A DNA stretch of 64,000 nucleotides from Indolivaga capnocytophagoides DSM 22835 (GCF_000426485.1 NZ_KE384529.1:696422-760421); one strand, 5' to 3'; positions 1-8,770 are shown, counted from the stretch's first letter. Program-made: numbers and translations. The notes: generated by a model not told the origin, from the letters alone.

Positions 1-686
1 CCACAGCCACACAGGTGTTGGATGATGTAGTTGTAACATCAGATGGAAATATAGGTGTGGGAACTATCGTTCCTAAGCGGAAATTACATATAGTGACAGG
101 TGGAACAGCTACCTCTCCTCAAATCGGATTGCGGATAGAAGACGGTAACCAGGCTCTCAACAAAGTACTGACATCAGATGCAAATGGTGTAGCCAAATGG
201 CAGACAGCTCCCACTCCTGCAGCTTTGCTTGCATACAGAAACCCTTCTGCTCCGAATATTCCGACCAATGTGTCGACATTTTATAATACAGGCAGCTACA
301 TAGACCTGCCTCCGGGACGCTGGTTCGTAACGGTAAATACTCTTGTATATGCAGGAACATCTGCGGCAACATCGGTACATGATAGAGTCTTTTGCCATGC
401 TTCTTTTACAGAAACATCAACAATGAGTACAACTTTAACTGCGGCTAATATATCAGCAGATGTGAAAGATAAAAAGCAGATTGCAAAAATGTTGATCAAG
501 AGATCATACAATGTGCTGATCGGCAGTTTTATTATAATAAACTCAACAGAGTCAACTACCAAACGTTATTATTATATGTTTGGCAGTATAGTTCAGATGG
601 GAACAAGTCTTGGATCAGGAAATTTTTCGAAAGTGGCTGGTACAGCTAATGCTGAAAATACGATGGTCGGGATTCAGATTCAATAA
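1..686 (+). CDS. C-terminal part of a secreted surface/fibre-like protein (partial)
   Basis: The frame is open to the left edge (codons ACA GCC ACA CAG precede the GTG at 15), so this is the 3' end of a longer gene. The visible part starts with a stretch of the kind GNIGVGT..P..KLHI, which is common near the C-terminus of Bacteroidota surface proteins and of tail-fibre-like proteins. A Ser/Thr-rich beta-type region ending in GIQIQ follows. I cannot assign a function. It is followed by a strong hairpin terminator at 706-745, so it ends its transcription unit. Confidence 0.6.
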   Translation, partial: TATQVLDDVVVTSDGNIGVGTIVPKRKLHIVTGGTATSPQIGLRIEDGNQALNKVLTSDANGVAKWQTAPTPAALLAYRNPSAPNIPTNVSTFYNTGSYIDLPPGRWFVTVNTLVYAGTSAATSVHDRVFCHASFTETSTMSTTLTAANISADVKDKKQIAKMLIKRSYNVLIGSFIIINSTESTTKRYYYMFGSIVQMGTSLGSGNFSKVAGTANAENTMVGIQIQ

Positions 687-705
687 GAAAACGAAGAAAT
701 ACAAA

Positions 706-745
706 AAGACTTCCGGCAGGTTTGCCGGAAGTCTTCTCTTTTTAT
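706..745 (+). terminator. Rho-independent terminator
   Basis: A 13-bp stem (AAGACTTCCGGCA paired with TGCCGGAAGTCTT) is followed by a T-rich tract. It ends the partial surface-protein gene. Confidence 0.85.
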
Positions 746-803
746 CTTAAAACCTTAAATAACTATTAAAATACCTAACCTATATTCTATCCTTCAAAAA
801 ATT

Positions 804-1625
804 CTATCTTCTGTCTGAACGGGAAGAACCCGAACGGGAACTTTCGGCAGAAGATCTCGAGTTATTCGATGTACGATCACCCGAACGGGAAGATGTTTGG
901 GTATAATAAGAACCTGATGATTGTCCTGATCTGGACGAACGGCTATTGCTCTTTGAGCTCTCTCTCGTACCCGACGAACGTTTATTCTCATTTCTGTTAC
1001 GATCAGATTTTTTATCATCATTTCTATTATTATCTACCCGATTAGTCCGTCCGTTGGTATATCTCGAATCGTCCCTCTTATTATCATGACGAGAGTTATT
1101 ATCATGACGCCCGCTTGAGTAGCGGCCATTGTCCGAACGTCCTCTGTCGTATCGGTTATCATGGCGATTATCATGACGATCATTGCTCCGGCGATCATAC
1201 CAGATTACATCATTGTTGCGGCTGTTACGATATCTGACATCACGACTATATCGAATGACCGGCTGAGTACGGTAACCTCTGTAACGGGCATATTCGCGAC
1301 GATGGCGATTGTTATACATCCAAGGATCGTGACCAACCAGTACAACTTTATACATTGTATAGAAATCGTAATTTCTATAAGCATAAGGAAGGTAACGTAC
1401 CCCGACCCACCGTCCGGCATTCATATAGAAAAATAATCCCTGATTAACACTGTAATAACAGTCTATATCAGGCATATAATAATAATCTACATAATCATAG
1501 CCGACAGGCCCCCAAGCAGGCTGGCTTCCTATATTAATATTTACACTTACACGTTGTGCCTGCATTGTATATGCTGAGCAAGTAAGAATCAATGCGAATG
1601 TGAGTATAAGTTTTTTCATAATCAT
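804..1625 (-). CDS. Exported Arg/Asn/Asp/Ser-rich low-complexity protein
   Basis: A protein of 273 residues with a clear signal peptide (MKKLILTFALILTCSAY.., cleaved near residue 24). Residues ~25-125 form a Tyr-rich globular part. The C-terminal half is a hydrophilic repeat region built from short motifs such as RHDNRHDN, followed by Ser/Arg-rich sequence to the C-terminus. ATG codons at 1625 and 1619 are both possible starts. The N-terminal part resembles small secreted Bacteroidota proteins of unknown role. The highly basic tail could bind acidic polymers or nucleic acid outside the cell, but that is only a guess from composition. Confidence 0.7.
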   Translation of the reverse strand: MIMKKLILTFALILTCSAYTMQAQRVSVNINIGSQPAWGPVGYDYVDYYYMPDIDCYYSVNQGLFFYMNAGRWVGVRYLPYAYRNYDFYTMYKVVLVGHDPWMYNNRHRREYARYRGYRTQPVIRYSRDVRYRNSRNNDVIWYDRRSNDRHDNRHDNRYDRGRSDNGRYSSGRHDNNSRHDNKRDDSRYTNGRTNRVDNNRNDDKKSDRNRNENKRSSGTRESSKSNSRSSRSGQSSGSYYTQTSSRSGDRTSNNSRSSAESSRSGSSRSDRR

Positions 1626-2019
1626 TCGTTTTTTAATTATTAGAAAATAAGTTTGCTCGTTGTTTTTTATGCCGTTCTATACTTACTAGACGTAAGGATA
1701 ATGAAAAAGATTAATGAAAGAACCATGGATTAACTAGATTTAACGAATAACACATACATCACACAAACAACTACGCGTTAAAACAACGCCTCACATACAA
1801 TAATATAGGTTGACATCAAGTCTATAATAAGCGGAAACAGAAGCTTTTCCTCTAATGATAATTTAAGAAATTACAAAATCGAAAGCCTCAATACTCTATT
1901 ACGGAAAGCCTAACATATCATTTATATTTTCTATCACCGAACATCCGATTTTTCGAAATAAGGCTTTATCTTTGTGTTGATTTTGTTATAAGGTTTATTA
2001 CACACAATAATCGAACATC
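1626..2019. other. Intergenic region between divergent genes
   Basis: About 390 bases between divergent genes. I see the likely promoter of the plus-strand metal locus (1967-1974) but no further gene or strong hairpin. The promoter of the minus-strand gene is not obvious. Confidence 0.5.
1967..1974 (+). promoter_or_regulatory. -7 element TATCTTTG
   Basis: Matches the Bacteroidota housekeeping consensus TAnnTTTG. It lies about 45 bases before the start of the small His-rich protein and would drive that gene and probably the TonB receptor. Confidence 0.55.
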
Positions 2020-2355
2020 TTGAGGTTGTTAAAATCAAATATAGCAAGAAAGAATGTCGCTTTATCACTGATTGTACTCGTTTTGAGTACTTGGCTGGTA
2101 AAGCCTGTTCACGTTGCATTTGCTCATCACGATGATCACGGATGTTATACAGGAACTTCGCAAAGTTCAAACCTGTCGCATAAAGACTGTGACATTTGTC
2201 AATTTGTATTCTCAAGTTATATTCCTCAACAAAGCGGAGACTTCAAACCGTTTGTACACCGTCCATACACTATTCTGGGCGAAAACAGAGAGGTATATCA
2301 TACAATAAATTTAATAAGATTCTTCTCTTTGAGGGCTCCTCCTGCAGTAGCTTAA
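2020..2355 (+). CDS. Small exported His/Cys-containing protein upstream of the metal receptor
   Basis: A protein of 111 residues with a TTG start and an N-terminal hydrophobic segment (residues ~11-33) ending in a signal-like site. The mature part begins with a His/Asp cluster (AHHDDHG) and contains a C-x2-C pair (DCDICQF). Proteins of this size with His clusters and a CxxC often sit beside heavy-metal or zinc uptake and efflux genes in Bacteroidota. The next gene is a TonB receptor with its own His-rich loop, so a role in zinc or copper handling in the periplasm is plausible. The only in-frame start candidates after the upstream stop are TTG codons, so the exact start is uncertain. Confidence 0.6.
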   Translation: MRLLKSNIARKNVALSLIVLVLSTWLVKPVHVAFAHHDDHGCYTGTSQSSNLSHKDCDICQFVFSSYIPQQSGDFKPFVHRPYTILGENREVYHTINLIRFFSLRAPPAVA

Positions 2356-2410
2356 ACATCGTTGAAAATCACCTAATTTAAGTAGCTTAAGTTACCATCT
2401 CTCTCTTGAA

Positions 2411-2500
2411 GAGGTAGGGTTATGTTCTGTCCGATATTATAGAATACGGGCGAAGCAGAACCCCATCCCTACAAGACAGATTGAAGCCTGTAACCTGCTA
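2411..2500 (+). promoter_or_regulatory. Candidate structured leader of the TonB receptor
   Basis: Between the small protein and the receptor is a two-part stem: GTAGGG (2414-2419) with CCCTAC (2467-2472), and inside it GTTCTG (2424-2429) with CAGAAC (2456-2461). The apical loop is purine-rich. A short ACAG/CTGT hairpin follows. No cobalamin-riboswitch box is present. It could be a regulatory RNA or a processing/attenuation site. Confidence 0.4.
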
Positions 2501-2526
2501 CACATCAATAAACATATAACATATTA

Positions 2527-4983
2527 ATGAAAACAATATACATCATCATATTATGTCTGTTGTCGGCAATGTATGCCTCAGCAGTACCGAGTCAACCAGC
2601 CGACGGAAAAACTCTGGAAGGAACTATCACCGATAAAATAAGCGGCGAAACACTGATCGGAGTCAACATATATTTACCCGAACTGAAAAAAGGAGCATCA
2701 TCCGACAATAACGGAGATTACAAACTCACTAATCTGCCCGCCATACGAACTACGATACAAGTGTCGTATATCGGACACCAAACAATTATACAAACAGTAG
2801 ATCTAAGTTCAACAGGTAAACTCGATTTTGTCTTGGACGAATCAAATGCACGTATCAACGAGGTTGTGGTGACAGCCCTTACCGGAAATTCACTGATAGA
2901 ACGCACCCCGGCTCCTATATCTCTTGTTCCGCGGGAGAATCTGCTCCAGACTTCGTCTACCAATATAATCGATGCTATAGCCAAGCAACCGGGAATCTCA
3001 CAAGTCACTACCGGCAGCGGTATATCGAAACCCGTAATCAGAGGATTGGGATACAACCGTGTTGTAGTCGTAAATGACGGAGTACGTCAGGAAGGTCAGC
3101 AATGGGGAGACGAACATGGGATAGAGGTTGACGGACAAGCCGTAAACTCTGTCGAAATACTTAAAGGCCCAGCCAGCCTTATGTACGGATCGGATGCAAT
3201 GGCGGGAGTTATCAAATTCAACCCTGCCCCTGTCCTACCCGAGGGCAAAATAGAGACAAACCTGATCTCGGAATACCAGACCAATAACGGACTGTTCAAT
3301 TATTCGGTCAATACAGCAGGTAACAAAAAAGGATTTGTCTGGGACTGGCGATTCAGTCAAAAACTCGCTCACTCTTACAAAAACAAATATGACGGGTATG
3401 TCTACAACTCCGGATTCAGGGAAGACGCCATCAGCGGACTGTTGGGTATCAACCGTGGATGGGGATATTCTCACCTTACTCTGAGTTACTATCATCTTGC
3501 TCCGGGTATAGTTGAGGGTGAACGTGACGAAGAAACCGGAAAATTCATAAAACCGGTGGTTACAGACGGAAAAGCCGATGAAGCCATTGCTACAAATGAC
3601 GACAACAAATCATACCACTACGGAATGCCTTATCAGCAGATTAAACATTACAAAGTGGTATGGGACAATAATATTATTCTGGGTGGCGGTAACCTGAAAA
3701 CAATTATAGGATACCAACAGAACCGTCGTCAGGAATTTGAAGAGGTATTGAATCCGAAAGAATATTCTCTTTACTTCCAACTGCATACCATTAATTATGA
3801 TATACGTTACAATCTGCCCGAAATCAACGGATATAAAATTGTTGCGGGAGTAAACGGCATGTACCAGAAATCGCTGAACAAAGGCACTGAATACCTCATA
3901 CCCGAATACAACATGTTCGACGCCGGAGTATTCGCCATTGCAAGCCGTAATTTCGGCAGGCTCGATATCAGCGGAGGTATACGTTTCGACCACCGCCACC
4001 TGCATAGCAAATCGTTATTTCTGACTGAAGAAGAAATGCACCACGATCATGGAGACGAAGATCACGACCACGATCACGGAGACCATGACCATGGAGATGA
4101 GTTGATCGAATATTTCCCCGACTTTTCACGCAACTACAGTGCATTGACCGGAAGTATCGGGCTTACCTACCAAATAGGAGACGGATGGGCTACCAAACTA
4201 AACCTGTCTCGCGGATACCGTGCGCCTAATATCAGTGAACTTGCATCACAAGGATCACACGAAGGATCGGCACGTTATGAAATAGGCAATCTCAATCTGA
4301 AATCAGAAAACAGCTGGCAGATAGATTGGGGATTGAGTTATTCATCACCTATGATATCCGGAGAATTATCTCTGTTTGCCAACCGTATCAACAATTATAT
4401 CTATTCGCACAAATTACTGGACGAAGACGGCAGCGACCTCATCACTGACGGACACCGGACTTATCAGTTTACTTCCGGCGATGCACGTTTGCTAGGTGGA
4501 GAAGTAAGCATTGATTTCCATCCGATTGAACGCCTGCACTTCATGAATACATTTTCGTATGTAAGCTCGGTGCAGTTGAATCAACCCGATTCGACAAAAT
4601 ACCTGCCGTTTACACCTGCTCCGAAATGGACTTCGGATATCCGTTTCGATTTGATCCGCCACGGAAAAACGCTCAACAATACTTATATATCTTTCGGATT
4701 GGAACATTACTGGAAGCAGGATAAATACTACTCGGCATTCGGAACCGAAACCGAAACCCCTTCATATACTCTCTTAAATGCAGGCATCGGTACAGACTTT
4801 GTTCACAAAGGACGCACATGGGCATCTTTATACCTGATGGCAAACAACCTTACCGACAAGGCTTACCAAAATCACCTGAGCCGATTGAAATATACCGATA
4901 TCAATCCGGTAACCGGACGTCAAGGAGTATATAATATGGGACGAAACTTCGGTATAAAACTATTGATACCTTTAAGTTTTTGA
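2527..4983 (+). CDS. TonB-dependent outer-membrane receptor, probably for a metal (zinc/copper-type)
   Basis: A protein of 818 residues with a signal peptide (1-19), a carboxypeptidase-regulatory-like domain (~28-108; LEGTITDKISGETLIGVNIY), a plug domain (~112-225; RTPAPISLVPRENLLQ, PVIRGLGYNRVVVVNDGVRQ) and a long beta-barrel ending in an aromatic-terminated strand (LLIPLSF). Residues ~503-525 form a His/Asp-rich loop with repeated HDHG units, as in ZnuD-like zinc receptors. It would take up a metal or metal complex across the outer membrane using TonB-ExbBD energy. The small His-rich gene upstream supports a metal role; the exact substrate is inferred. A terminator follows at 5070-5109. Confidence 0.88.
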   Translation: MKTIYIIILCLLSAMYASAVPSQPADGKTLEGTITDKISGETLIGVNIYLPELKKGASSDNNGDYKLTNLPAIRTTIQVSYIGHQTIIQTVDLSSTGKLDFVLDESNARINEVVVTALTGNSLIERTPAPISLVPRENLLQTSSTNIIDAIAKQPGISQVTTGSGISKPVIRGLGYNRVVVVNDGVRQEGQQWGDEHGIEVDGQAVNSVEILKGPASLMYGSDAMAGVIKFNPAPVLPEGKIETNLISEYQTNNGLFNYSVNTAGNKKGFVWDWRFSQKLAHSYKNKYDGYVYNSGFREDAISGLLGINRGWGYSHLTLSYYHLAPGIVEGERDEETGKFIKPVVTDGKADEAIATNDDNKSYHYGMPYQQIKHYKVVWDNNIILGGGNLKTIIGYQQNRRQEFEEVLNPKEYSLYFQLHTINYDIRYNLPEINGYKIVAGVNGMYQKSLNKGTEYLIPEYNMFDAGVFAIASRNFGRLDISGGIRFDHRHLHSKSLFLTEEEMHHDHGDEDHDHDHGDHDHGDELIEYFPDFSRNYSALTGSIGLTYQIGDGWATKLNLSRGYRAPNISELASQGSHEGSARYEIGNLNLKSENSWQIDWGLSYSSPMISGELSLFANRINNYIYSHKLLDEDGSDLITDGHRTYQFTSGDARLLGGEVSIDFHPIERLHFMNTFSYVSSVQLNQPDSTKYLPFTPAPKWTSDIRFDLIRHGKTLNNTYISFGLEHYWKQDKYYSAFGTETETPSYTLLNAGIGTDFVHKGRTWASLYLMANNLTDKAYQNHLSRLKYTDINPVTGRQGVYNMGRNFGIKLLIPLSF

Positions 4984-5069
4984 TAAAGGTCGCAGAGATA
5001 TTTTATTCCTTTAGCAAGTATGACAGTCATAGACTGCTATAGATAAGAAACTCATCATCAGATAAAAAA

Positions 5070-5109
5070 ACAGGGATTTTCTAATTCGGAAGATCTCTGT
5101 TTTTTTTTA
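5070..5109 (+). terminator. Rho-independent terminator of the receptor gene
   Basis: The stem ACAGGGATTTTC / GAAGATCTCTGT (with G-U pairs) is followed by nine T residues. Confidence 0.8.
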
Positions 5110-5172
5110 TCTAAAATCGAAATTAAATCTACAATAAACATCACCGATCTGCCCTTAATCCCGAATTATTCA

Positions 5173-5180
5173 TATATTTG
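5173..5180 (+). promoter_or_regulatory. -7 element TATATTTG of the ABC-F leader
   Basis: An exact TAnnTTTG match. Transcription would begin near 5187 and give an approximately 500-base 5' leader for the ABC-F gene. Confidence 0.5.
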
Positions 5181-5207
5181 CACTAGTATTCACTTAAAAA
5201 TTTGGAA

Positions 5208-5219
5208 ATGTACAGATAA
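5208..5219 (+). CDS. Three-codon leader peptide M-Y-R (candidate)
   Basis: ATG TAC AGA TAA. The frame lies directly on the 5' strand of the closing stem of the four-way junction, so a ribosome on it would prevent that stem forming. The tetQ leader of Bacteroides CTnDOT is known to depend on a three-residue leader peptide. Here the role is inferred from position only. Confidence 0.35.
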   Translation: MYR

Positions 5220-5299
5220 GAAACCACCACTACATACATTGGGTTTCGCTTCAATAATCTATTATTGAATTTAGTATCCAGCTTTGGATACATATCTGT
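5212..5299 (+). ncRNA. Four-way-junction RNA element in the ABC-F leader
   Basis: Four perfectly paired stems. P1: ACAGATA 5212-5218 with TATCTGT 5293-5299. P2: GAAACC 5220-5225 with GGTTTC 5242-5247. P3: TTCAATAA 5250-5257 with TTATTGAA 5262-5269. P4: GTATCCA 5274-5280 with TGGATAC 5285-5291. The outline is tRNA-like, but the loops lack the T-loop and anticodon-loop patterns, so it is not a tRNA. Confidence 0.55.
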
Positions 5300-5527
5300 C
5301 TTTCGTTTTATCAAACACATTATTGTAGAGGGTAGGTTTTCGACATCTTTGTTGTTGAATACATCTGCTCTGTTTGTTGTCGGGACATACGAAACTCACC
5401 TTTAAAATATCCAATTTCAAATAAAATACTGACTATTACTTAGTACTCAGCAACCCGATTTTTTCTTGAGATTTTATCTATACGGAAATTAATGTACTAA
5501 TATGTAAATAATAAAAAAAAAGAGAAA

Positions 5528-5575
5528 AAGGTTACTAATAAAAACGAACATAAAGAATGTCACGTTTGTAACCTT
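5528..5575 (+). promoter_or_regulatory. Rod-like hairpin in the ABC-F leader
   Basis: AAGGTTAC 5528-5535 pairs with GTAACCTT 5568-5575. Inside it AAACG 5542-5546 pairs with CGTTT 5563-5567 and ACAT 5548-5551 with ATGT 5557-5560. No T tract follows, so it is not a simple terminator. Confidence 0.5.
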
Positions 5576-5684
5576 CGAAGAGTAAATAATTGAAAAATAA
5601 CAACGTAAAAAGAGCCATTATCATGCAAAAAAGATTACCGACCATATTTACGGCTCTGATTCCACTAAAAACAGATTAACAACA

Positions 5685-7292
5685 ATGAGTACGATCAATA
5701 TTCAAAATATAAGCTATTCACACCCAGACAGGGAACCGTTATTCAAGAATATCTCCCTACAGGTCAATGAAGGACAGAAAGTTGCAATAGTAGGCCCTAA
5801 CGGCATAGGCAAAACAACTCTGTTCCGCATAATTTGTGACTATTGGAATCATCCGGAGATCAAAATCAATGAAACTCCACTATATATTCCTCAGCATATA
5901 GAATCGTACACCGACAGTTCTATTGCCGAAGTATTGGGTATCAACGACAAACTACAGGCTTTAGAGGCTATTTCGAATGGAAGTATCGAGCAATGTTATT
6001 TCGATCTGCTGGATAATGATTGGGATGTAGAGAGCAAAGCTATAGCCGCTTTGTCTTTCTGGAATCTCGAAACTACCGACTTACATAAACCACTCAACTA
6101 TCTGAGTGGAGGAGAAAGAGTAAAGGTGTTTTTTTCGGGAATGATCATGGGTAATCCGAAACTCGTGCTGCTGGACGAGCCCACCAATCACATAGACGAA
6201 AGCTCACGGGAGAAACTATATAAATGGATAGAGGAAACTCCGGCGACTCTGCTCATCGTAAGTCACGACAGGTACCTATTGAATCTTTTGACCGATATGT
6301 ATGAACTTTCGGAAACTGGCATCAAATACTACGCGGGAAATTATGATTCGTATGTAACTCAAAAAAAACAGGAACAAGATGCACTGATAAGACAACTGGA
6401 CTCACAAAGGCTCGAATTGAAGAAAGCCCGAAAGACACAGCAGGAAGTAGCCGAACGCAGACAGCGTCTCGAATCAAGAGGATCAGCCCAGACCGCTAAA
6501 AAATCGTTAGCACGAATAGTAGCCAACACACGCAAAGCCAGTGCCCAGCAAACAACGTCAAATCTGGCCGATAAACATTCGAAAAAAATAGAAGATATAA
6601 ACAAGTCTATTCAAAAACTGCAACAAAATATCGATAATACACATAAAATAAGAATCGCTGTTGAAGATTCGGTTCTTCATCAGGGCAAAATACTAATAGA
6701 AGCCGTCGGGATAAATTATGCATACAACGAAAAGAATATCTGGAAGAAAAATCTGGATTTTACGATCTTGAGTGGAGGTAATACACTGATTAAAGGCAGC
6801 AACGGATCGGGAAAAACAACTCTTATAAAACTCATTACTAATCGCTTGCAAACAACCTGCGGAGAATTAAAATCAACAGAAGAAGGTTTTCTTTATCTGG
6901 ATCAGGATTATTCTCTGATCGACTTATCCCAAACCGTATACCGGCAAGCGCAAAGCTATAATATGAGTATGCCCGAAAGCGAAGTGAAACGCTGCCTCAC
7001 CCATGCCGGCTTTTTTTCAGAGACATGGGATAAGCCATGCTCGAAGCTCAGCGGAGGGGAGAAAATGAAGCTGTCGTTATGTTCTTTACTGATAGCCAAT
7101 AAATCGCCGGATATACTGATTTTAGACGAGCCAACCAACAATCTGGATATCAACAGCATGCAGATATTAAGCAAAGCCATAAAAGAATATCACGGCAGTA
7201 TTTTTGTAATAAGCCACGACAAATTCTTTGTAAATGAGTTAGATATAAATAATGAAATAGACCTAGACAATCAAACAGTCATCAATCTATAA
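5685..7292 (+). CDS. ABC-F family ATPase (ribosome-acting, possible antibiotic protection factor)
   Basis: A protein of 535 residues with two ABC domains and no membrane segments. Domain 1 has Walker A GPNGIGKTT (~37-45), signature LSGGERVKVF and Walker B LVLLDEPTNHID. A Lys/Gln/Arg-rich coiled linker spans ~215-320. Domain 2 has GSNGSGKTT, LSGGEKMKL and ILILDEPTNNLD. ABC-F proteins bind the ribosomal E site; some restart stalled ribosomes and others displace macrolide, lincosamide or pleuromutilin drugs. The ~500-base structured leader with a mini-ORF favours a drug-inducible protection factor, but which drug, if any, cannot be read from the sequence. It is probably monocistronic; NhaA downstream has its own promoter. 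Confidence 0.85.
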   Translation: MSTINIQNISYSHPDREPLFKNISLQVNEGQKVAIVGPNGIGKTTLFRIICDYWNHPEIKINETPLYIPQHIESYTDSSIAEVLGINDKLQALEAISNGSIEQCYFDLLDNDWDVESKAIAALSFWNLETTDLHKPLNYLSGGERVKVFFSGMIMGNPKLVLLDEPTNHIDESSREKLYKWIEETPATLLIVSHDRYLLNLLTDMYELSETGIKYYAGNYDSYVTQKKQEQDALIRQLDSQRLELKKARKTQQEVAERRQRLESRGSAQTAKKSLARIVANTRKASAQQTTSNLADKHSKKIEDINKSIQKLQQNIDNTHKIRIAVEDSVLHQGKILIEAVGINYAYNEKNIWKKNLDFTILSGGNTLIKGSNGSGKTTLIKLITNRLQTTCGELKSTEEGFLYLDQDYSLIDLSQTVYRQAQSYNMSMPESEVKRCLTHAGFFSETWDKPCSKLSGGEKMKLSLCSLLIANKSPDILILDEPTNNLDINSMQILSKAIKEYHGSIFVISHDKFFVNELDINNEIDLDNQTVINL

Positions 7293-7328
7293 AGCGTTAA
7301 TAATCATTTCAATATCGCATATTTTTCG

Positions 7329-7336
7329 TATATTTG
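7329..7336 (+). promoter_or_regulatory. -7 element TATATTTG of nhaA
   Basis: An exact TAnnTTTG match about 55 bases before the nhaA start. Confidence 0.6.
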
Positions 7337-7391
7337 TTACATATTTAGATAAGAAAACTAAGGACGGAAGTCTCTTAACAAAACATATATT

Positions 7392-8741
7392 ATGTCTGGA
7401 CGTAAACCATTTAATTACTCTTTTTTATCCTTCTTTCATCACAATATGAATGGCGGTATGCTGTTGATGATTACAGCCGTACTAGCCATGATTATAGCCA
7501 ATTCGGCATGGGGCGGCATATATTCGGAGATATGGAACTACCCTATTTCGATGCAGATCGGAGGTTTCAATCTCTTCAGCCACCATGGTCATCCACTGAC
7601 TTTAGCTAATTTTATAAATGACGGATTGATGGCTATATTCTTTTTTCATGTAGGGCTCGAAGTCAAGCGAGAAATATTGGTAGGAGAACTGTCCTCTTTT
7701 TCCAAAGCATCTTTACCGGTTATAGCCGCCGTAGGCGGAATGGTTTTACCTGTAGCTATTTACCTGTCTATTGCAGGTATTGCGCCCGAATCGAGAGGAG
7801 CCGCCATTCCGATGGCTACCGATATAGCTTTTTCATTGGGAGTATTGAGCTTATTAGGGAAAAGAGTACCCTTGGGCTTGAAAATATTCTTGATGGCATT
7901 TGCCGTAGTAGACGACATCGGGGGGATTTTGGTCATAGCTATTTTCTATTCAGCTAATATTCAGGCTGGCTATCTATTAATAGCCTTAGGATTATTCTTG
8001 CTGCTTTATTTAGCTAATTATAAGAATATAAACACCATACCTCTTTATATTCTGGTTGGTATCGCTATCTGGTATTTGTTTCTTCAATCGGGAGTACACA
8101 GTACCATCGCAGGAGTACTGACAGCTTTTGCGATTCCGGCCAGTCCCAGATTAGATGTAAGAAAATACATTGAACGGATAAGAACAAGCATAGAAACTTT
8201 TCCGAAAGGCGAAAGCAGCGAAGTTATTCTATCGAAAGATCAGATAGCCGAGCTCAAAAACATAGAGGGGGCATCCAATAAAGTAATATCACCTCTGCAG
8301 TCTATCGAAGATCGTCTGCATGGGGTTGTCAATTACTTCATCATGCCATTGTTTGCATTCGTCAATGCAGGAATCGTCTTCGAAGGATCGCTTTCCGACT
8401 CGATAGGAAATGTTACTCTGGCTGTTTTTCTGGGTCTATTCGTAGGTAAGCTGGCAGGCATTTTTTCATTCACATGGATTGCTGTTCGCCTAAAGCTGGT
8501 ATCATTACCTATAGGATGCAACTGGAAGGGAATATTAGGTATTTCGATACTTGGTGGAATAGGATTTACCGTTTCGCTCTTCATCGCTAACCTTTCATTC
8601 GGGCTGGATCATCTCGAGTTATTAAATCAGGCAAAAATAGGTATTGTAGCAGGAACACTAATCTCGGGACTCTTGGGATTCTTTATCCTGCATAAAACTC
8701 TGCCCAAAAGAGAATCAAAGAAAAGACAGAACAGCTTATAA
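7392..8741 (+). CDS. nhaA: Na+/H+ antiporter NhaA
   Basis: A protein of 449 residues with about 12 hydrophobic segments. Typical NhaA blocks are present: NFINDGLMAIFFFHVGLEVKRE (around residues 75-96), the paired aspartates in AFAVVDDIGGI (~170-180), the ATDIAFSLGVLSLLG block before it, and a C-terminal GISILGGIGFTVSLFIANL. A hydrophilic insert at ~260-300 precedes the DRLHGVVNYFIMPLFAF helix, as is usual in Bacteroidota NhaA. It exports Na+ in exchange for H+ at the inner membrane and serves pH and sodium balance. It has its own promoter and a bidirectional terminator, so it is a single-gene unit. Confidence 0.96.
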   Translation: MSGRKPFNYSFLSFFHHNMNGGMLLMITAVLAMIIANSAWGGIYSEIWNYPISMQIGGFNLFSHHGHPLTLANFINDGLMAIFFFHVGLEVKREILVGELSSFSKASLPVIAAVGGMVLPVAIYLSIAGIAPESRGAAIPMATDIAFSLGVLSLLGKRVPLGLKIFLMAFAVVDDIGGILVIAIFYSANIQAGYLLIALGLFLLLYLANYKNINTIPLYILVGIAIWYLFLQSGVHSTIAGVLTAFAIPASPRLDVRKYIERIRTSIETFPKGESSEVILSKDQIAELKNIEGASNKVISPLQSIEDRLHGVVNYFIMPLFAFVNAGIVFEGSLSDSIGNVTLAVFLGLFVGKLAGIFSFTWIAVRLKLVSLPIGCNWKGILGISILGGIGFTVSLFIANLSFGLDHLELLNQAKIGIVAGTLISGLLGFFILHKTLPKRESKKRQNSL

Positions 8742-8770
8742 TAAAGTAATCGAAAATATCTATCAAACAT

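Larger units (their letters stand above)
5187..5684 (+). promoter_or_regulatory. Long structured leader of the ABC-F gene (candidate attenuator)
   Basis: About 500 bases without a conventional gene but dense in RNA structure. It holds a three-codon reading frame (5208-5219), a four-way-junction fold (5212-5299), a longer stem region (GGTAGGTTTTCG around 5331-5342 with CGAAACTCACC 5390-5400) and TCGGG (about 5380) pairing with CCCGA before a T6 tract (about 5455-5466). A rod-like hairpin (5528-5575) and the hairpin AGAGCC/GGCTCT (5611-5657) end just before the start codon. ABC-F resistance genes in other bacteria are commonly controlled by drug-sensing leader peptides, so this looks like a translation-coupled attenuator. 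The folding was done by eye. Confidence 0.5.

Noticed and set aside
1161-1436. Plus-strand gene opposite the Arg/Asn-rich protein
   Set aside because: It is an antisense shadow of the repeat region of the minus-strand gene; the low-complexity codons open several frames.
2411-2500. Cobalamin riboswitch
   Set aside because: Its position before a TonB receptor is suggestive, but no B12-box or the typical leader pattern could be found.
5212-5299. tRNA gene
   Set aside because: The cloverleaf outline with a 7-bp closing stem looks like a tRNA, but the loop sizes are wrong (4-base loops on the third and fourth arms), there is no T-loop TTCRANY and no CCA-side pattern.
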